Source: Sporobolomyces roseus (taxonomy: Eukaryota; Basidiomycota; Microbotryomycetes; Sporidiobolales; Sporidiobolaceae). Taken from it: DNA of 64,000 nt. This document shows, one piece after another, positions 60,012 through 64,000 of the stretch. The position numbers were made by a program, and so were the translations under genes. The first letter of the stretch is position 1, and every line of letters starts with the position of its first letter. The DNA lies in contig JADILM010000001.1 of NCBI GenBank assembly GCA_016617785.1, positions 1,798,001 through 1,862,000 of the forward strand, read 5' to 3'. The notes under the pieces are model-generated. The model ran no database searches. It was not told the origin of the DNA and saw only the letters and a list, made by a program, of their open reading frames with translations.

Positions 60012-60449
60012 ATGAGGTTGTGGAGGAAGACAAGCGAACTTCGAGTGAGAATTTCATCTCAACTTGCATCCCTTCACTCACTTCCGACTCGAACTGCTCT
60101 GTTGAACTCGCATCGAAGTAGATTGACTCCTACTGAATCAACAACGCGTGCGTCTCCCTCTCCACTAGCCTTTGATCCCTTCTTTGATCTCGTCACTCAA
60201 CTCACATCTCCCGATCTCTTCAAACTTGTTCGAGACAGTATGAAACATCCTCGAGTACGCAACATCAAGCGTCGTAGACCTCGCAAGGCCGAGACCGAGG
60301 AATCCACGCCAATCGCTCATCTTCGTTCTTCGAAAGGTCGTCGTCCTCCTCTCGACCGCTCTCGACCGATCGAGCAGGTTCCTACCGACGGCCTCGACCT
60401 CGGAAATGTGGTCTTTGGGGCATACGAGGGCGGCACCGTCCACGTGTAA
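60012..60449 (+). CDS. Possible small protein of unknown function (145 aa)
   Basis: The frame opens at an ATG only 13 bp from the start of the divergent CDC23-like gene and ends in GTVHV. It reads AFDPFFDLVTQLTSPDLFKLVRDS and a basic RNIKRRRPRKAE. Codon use is similar to neighbours, but there is no family and the overlap with the divergent 5' region makes it doubtful. Confidence 0.25.
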   Translation: MRLWRKTSELRVRISSQLASLHSLPTRTALLNSHRSRLTPTESTTRASPSPLAFDPFFDLVTQLTSPDLFKLVRDSMKHPRVRNIKRRRPRKAETEESTPIAHLRSSKGRRPPLDRSRPIEQVPTDGLDLGNVVFGAYEGGTVHV

Positions 60450-60764
60450 GGGCTTCGAGACTGGCAAGCGAACGGTCTCTGTCGAGAATTTCGCCCTTCG
60501 ACTCTGTCAAAGTCTCTTGTACGCCTCTCAAACGCAGACTTTGTGCACAGCCTCTCAATAGCCGAAGACCGCTAGTCGATCGAGGTTCGAGATCTCTTTT
60601 CAATGGGACCCCTCGCCTCGCAAACGGATTTCCGGTGTTCTAGTCAAATCTTTATCTGACCTAGAAACTCCGACGGAGTCTCTCGAGAAGAAAGGTATTC
60701 CTCTTGTATCTCTACTCTCGCTCTTGACTTCCTACCTTTCACAACTCTCGTGACTCCGCTCGAG
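60450..60764. other. Promoter region of the priA-like gene
   Basis: About 315 bp with no recognised gene or repeat. Confidence 0.4.
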
Positions 60765-62648
60765 ATGCGCTCCGCTTGGAAGTCCTCGCTTTCGACCAGC
60801 TTCGTCCTCCTCTCTTTGACGATTGGAAATGTACAGGCAAGTTATGGAAATTATCCGTGTAGGACGAACGGCGCGGCTGGTGAGTCTCGTTGAAAGAACC
60901 TTTCCTCTTTTCTCGTTCTTCTCTCCCTCCTCTGACGCTCTCGTTCTTTCGATACAGATCAGTCCAAATGTGTCGATCCTTCTTTCCCAGATAGAAATCG
61001 ACAATGCGTCGCCTCGGGGAACGGCGAATACGCGTGCGGCGTCGAAGGTCAGTCTCGCTTGTTTCATCACATGTTTCTCCCGGCATCATGAACGCTTACT
61101 GATTCATGTCACTGTCTCATTGTCAACAAGCAGGCGCTCCATGTCAGAATGCGAATGACTGCGATGGCGGGCAATGTAAATCAAGATCTGACGGCCAAGT
61201 TTGGTGAGCTGCATTCACTTTTCGATGTAAAGTCCTCTCAAGTGACGCAGCTTCCGTACCTTGCCATCTCTACAGTACTGGAGGTCCAGGCTACCGCCCG
61301 CAAGCTGGCGAAACTTGTCTAGGCCGTCTGAGCTCGAGTAAGCCCTTTGACATCGTATTCAAGCTCTCTACGGATCTGACCAGCCGAGCTGATTGTACCC
61401 CTTCCATTGTAGCACGCTCTGATGGCTCTACAACGGTGTGCGGAGGTTACAGTAAGCTTGATTCCGTCTTGGAGAGAAGAACGATTGTGAAAGTACGAGG
61501 TCTCGATTAACTCTCGAGTTGCTTCTCTCTTTACAGCAACCGGCTGTCGAACAGACGTATATAGCAATGGTGCATTTCAGTTCTTCTACGCCGACAACTC
61601 CCTCTGCACAGCCGGGTAAGCCGATTCTTGGGAATTCCTTCGATTACTCAGTAGTTCACCGAGCTGACTCATTCCGAATCCCTTCACAGATTCTGCAATC
61701 CTACAACGCAGCAATGTATCGGAGACGGTCGACCTGGTAGCCCTTGTGAAGGTGCAGACAGCGGAATTTGTACTTATCCCTCAACTTGCGGTACGTTTTC
61801 CGACTGCTCACCTCTACCGTCGTTCCAGTCACTATCGCTGAATACTGATACCTCTTCGGTGATCCTAGGCTTGAACGCGGACGGAATGAGCGTGTGTGGA
61901 GCTGATGGTGAGGGCGTCTTTGAGCTTTGAGCTGATTGTTGGAGCTCAAGTCTCGTATCTATCTAGGCACAAGCTGTTTCGGCGTCCAGTCTGACGAGGA
62001 AGGTACCTACTATCCCCGTGTAGATTCCGCTTGCGTATCTGGGTGAGTTGGGTATCTCGCGCTCGATCTCTCCCAGAGTTTCGTTGCAGCTCAAGCTGAT
62101 GCTTCATTACCAATCGATCGTCATGCGTAGATACTGTGAGCGCGACTCCGGTCAATGCGCTCAGAGACCTCCTACACCATCTGGAAGAGCTCGTCAACGT
62201 CGCAACCAAATCGCTTTCGCCAAATTCCAGTGTCCTCCTCGACAAGAGGCATGCAGTCTCGTCGGCTCTTTCGGTTATGAATGTGTCGATACACTGGTGC
62301 GTCAAAAGAGCTCCTCCCGTCGATTCGCGTGAAGAGGGAACTAACGAGATTATTCTCTCGCGCTCTTCTTCTCGCAGTCGAATATCGAACGATGCGGAAG
62401 CTGTGATGGTCATGATTGCTCTGAACTCCCTGGCGTCGATAGAGTCAACTGCTATGAGGGAACATGCATCATCTTGTGAGTATCTGCCTCTATCAATTCC
62501 TCGTTTCCTCGGCCGCACATGGGTACTGAAATTTCTCTACAGATCTTGCGCGCATGGACATCGATACGACGAGATCGAAGAGGCTTGTGTAACCGTCAAG
62601 CAGTGGGAAGCGGTCGAGGTGATCACTCACCACAATGTCGAGGTTTAA
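60765..62648 (+). CDS. PriA-like secreted cysteine-rich protein
   Basis: The start at 60765 gives MRSAWKSSLSTSFVLLSLTI, a signal peptide. About ten short exons follow with many cysteines: CRTNGAA, CVDPSFPDRNRQCVA, CQNANDCDGGQCKS, TGCRTDVYSNGAF, FCNPTTQQCIGDGRPGSPC, YCERDSGQCAQRPP. The C-terminal domain QCPPRQEACSLVGSFGYECVDT, ERCGSCDGHDCSELPGVDRVNCYEGTCII and SCAHGHRYDEIEEACV matches the Lentinula PriA family ('CP.G...C......YECIDT..d..sCGgC'). PriA-like proteins are secreted in basidiomycetes; their biochemical role is unsettled. The exon joining at several places follows Cys-motif logic and could shift by a few codons. Confidence 0.78.
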
Positions 62649-62962
62649 AAGTAGTCGTTCGCTGAATTTTTGTTATTGTGCCTCCTCTGCTTGCCTTCGA
62701 GAGCTGTTCCTCGAGAACTTCGTTCTAGTGTATACTCTTTCCCGATGAGCAATCATGATCCGTGACTGTCGAACGCGAGATTGAAACCTCGCCATTCCCC
62801 TGTTTCTCGATTTGCGGTCTTTCGCGAAAATGGATCAAGCCGTTTGCATCTATCTCTCCCGGAACACTGTGATGACTCGAGAGTAATGCGAATCAAAGGC
62901 TTCTCAGTTTCAAGCGAGTAAAGCGATTCAAGCTACAAGTTACAAGCGTTTACAATCTTCGT
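62649..62962. other. Intergenic between convergent genes
   Basis: About 314 bp. Nothing recognised. Confidence 0.4.
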
Positions 62963-64000
62963 TCAGTCCGAATCAAGCTCATCCTCTTCCTCTTCCTCCT
63001 CTTCATCTCCACCATCATCATCTCCCTCCTCAACTGCTTTCCCCTTGGTCTTTGAATGAAGAGTGTCGTTGTATGATTCATCCGACTCATCTTCGGTCTG
63101 AGATTTCTCGTCATCGATGTCTCGCGATTCCGCATTCGAATTTGAGGTAGACCAGTTGTGAGGGGGAGTCCAGTCGATTTCGGGAGGAGGCAAGTTGATA
63201 GGAGGGCGACTTCTTGCGGCTTTGCGAGCGACGACGTAGACTCGATTGATCTGTTCAAACTTTCACAAGGTCAGTTGAGGTTCAATGAAAGATATGGAAT
63301 TTGCGCACGAGGTCTAGCCAGTTTCCAAAGCGAGTTCGTCCTCTCGCATTGGTCCAGCGGAATTGGCCACGATTCAACGAGTTCAACTTCCAGACGCTGA
63401 CTGAAGCTCCATTTGAACCAACGAGGTCGACGAGATCTGAAACGACTGATGCGACTTCGAGTGGGAGCGTGAAACGGTATTGCGGTTGAGATTGACGTTT
63501 CTCTTGTGGAGAAAGGTATTTCGAGGCGTTGTAAGAATTGTGAGCCGAGAGTTGGTGTTCGATAACTTCGGGAAGAGTTCCACAGAACGCTGCCACTTTC
63601 TTCGTAGCTTCCGAACCCATTCCTGTGATGTTCCTGCTTTGAGTAATCCACGTCTTCGTCTCACATCCTGCATCGCAGAAGATCATCGACGTAGCTCTGC
63701 TGAAGAAGTCGTCGAGATCTCCAGACAGAGTTTGCTCCACTGCCGATTCGAAGTCGTCGTCGTTCTCGTATTCCTGAGTGGTCGATAAGACGAGTCGGAC
63801 TGTCTTGTCTAGAACGTCGAGGTGGTAGTCTTCGACCTCCGCTTCGATGTCGTCTCGTTTAACTATCCAATCCGACTTTTTGACTTTCTCTCGGTGATCA
63901 TCCTCATCGAGGCGCCTCCAGAGAGCTTGAACAGACGGAAGGAAGAGGTAATCGACGAAGAGAGGTGGTAGCTGATCCTCCTCCAGATCTTCGATCATTG
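62963..64000 (-). CDS. Acidic protein of unknown function, 5' end outside the window
   Basis: The long exon from 63998 reads MIEDLEEDQLPPLFVDYLFLPS and continues helical and acidic, with FCDAGC and YLSPQEKRQSQPQYRFTLPLE; it is spliced near 63287 to FEQINRVYVVARKAARSRPP. The C-terminus is strongly acidic (EEGDDDGGDEEEEEEEDELDSD). The ATG at 63998 may not be the true start, because the frame could continue beyond the window. I recognise no family. The acidic tail suggests a nuclear protein. Confidence 0.55.

Overview
This is a eukaryotic window from a fungus, most probably a basidiomycete yeast or related Pucciniomycotina/Microbotryomycetes lineage. The protein-coding genes are dense, sit on both strands and are cut by many short (about 50-120 nt) GT-AG introns. 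They encode fungal housekeeping proteins together with typical basidiomycete families (priA-like secreted protein, CreB-type ubiquitin hydrolase, ADP1-type ABC transporter with EGF-like repeats). The class-level placement is inference from gene content and codon style. All exon models come from reading splice sites and conserved protein motifs by eye.

Layout. 1-15.7 kb: a MINDY deubiquitinase running off the left edge (-), URI1/Bud27 prefoldin-like protein (-), a mitochondrial PPR-like protein (+), a XanA-like 2-oxoglutarate dioxygenase (-), a ferroportin/SLC40 homologue (+), an Ies4-like INO80 subunit (-) and mitochondrial ribosomal protein uL2m (+). 15.7-26 kb: a rearranged, repeat-rich, gene-poor block around the TTI1 gene. 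It holds a 428-bp direct repeat carrying an intron-containing tRNA-Thr gene (complete in one copy, 3'-truncated in the other) and a 756-bp inverted repeat whose arms are identical. One arm is the real 5' end and promoter of CDC16; the other is a copy pointing back at the 3' end of TTI1. 26-36 kb: CDC16/APC6, a CreB/USP12-46-type deubiquitinase and enolase, all on +. 36-50 kb: an F-box/LRR-like protein, RAMP4/Ysy6 (-), a small unknown protein, a short Zn2Cys6 regulator (-), an unknown mitochondrial protein, the osmosensor SHO1 (-), ATP synthase subunit g (-) and UAP1 (-). 50-64 kb: an aldo-keto reductase, a Cys-rich single-pass membrane protein (-), an ADP1-like ABCG transporter (-), an acidic nuclear-looking unknown (+), a short CDC23-like N-terminal gene or fragment (-), a priA-like secreted protein (+) and an acidic unknown running off the right edge (-).

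The genes are functionally mixed and show no operon-like logic, although ubiquitin/APC functions recur (MINDY, CreB-type UBP, CDC16, CDC23-like fragment, F-box) and two Cys-rich secretory-pathway proteins flank the EGF-bearing transporter.

The most interesting observations are: (i) exons of 4 nt and 14 nt that must be included to keep the aldo-keto reductase and the deubiquitinase in frame, the latter splitting the catalytic cysteine codon; (ii) an apparent AT-AG intron in enolase; (iii) the 756-bp inverted duplication of the CDC16 promoter/5' end next to TTI1; and (iv) the duplicated tRNA-Thr segment.
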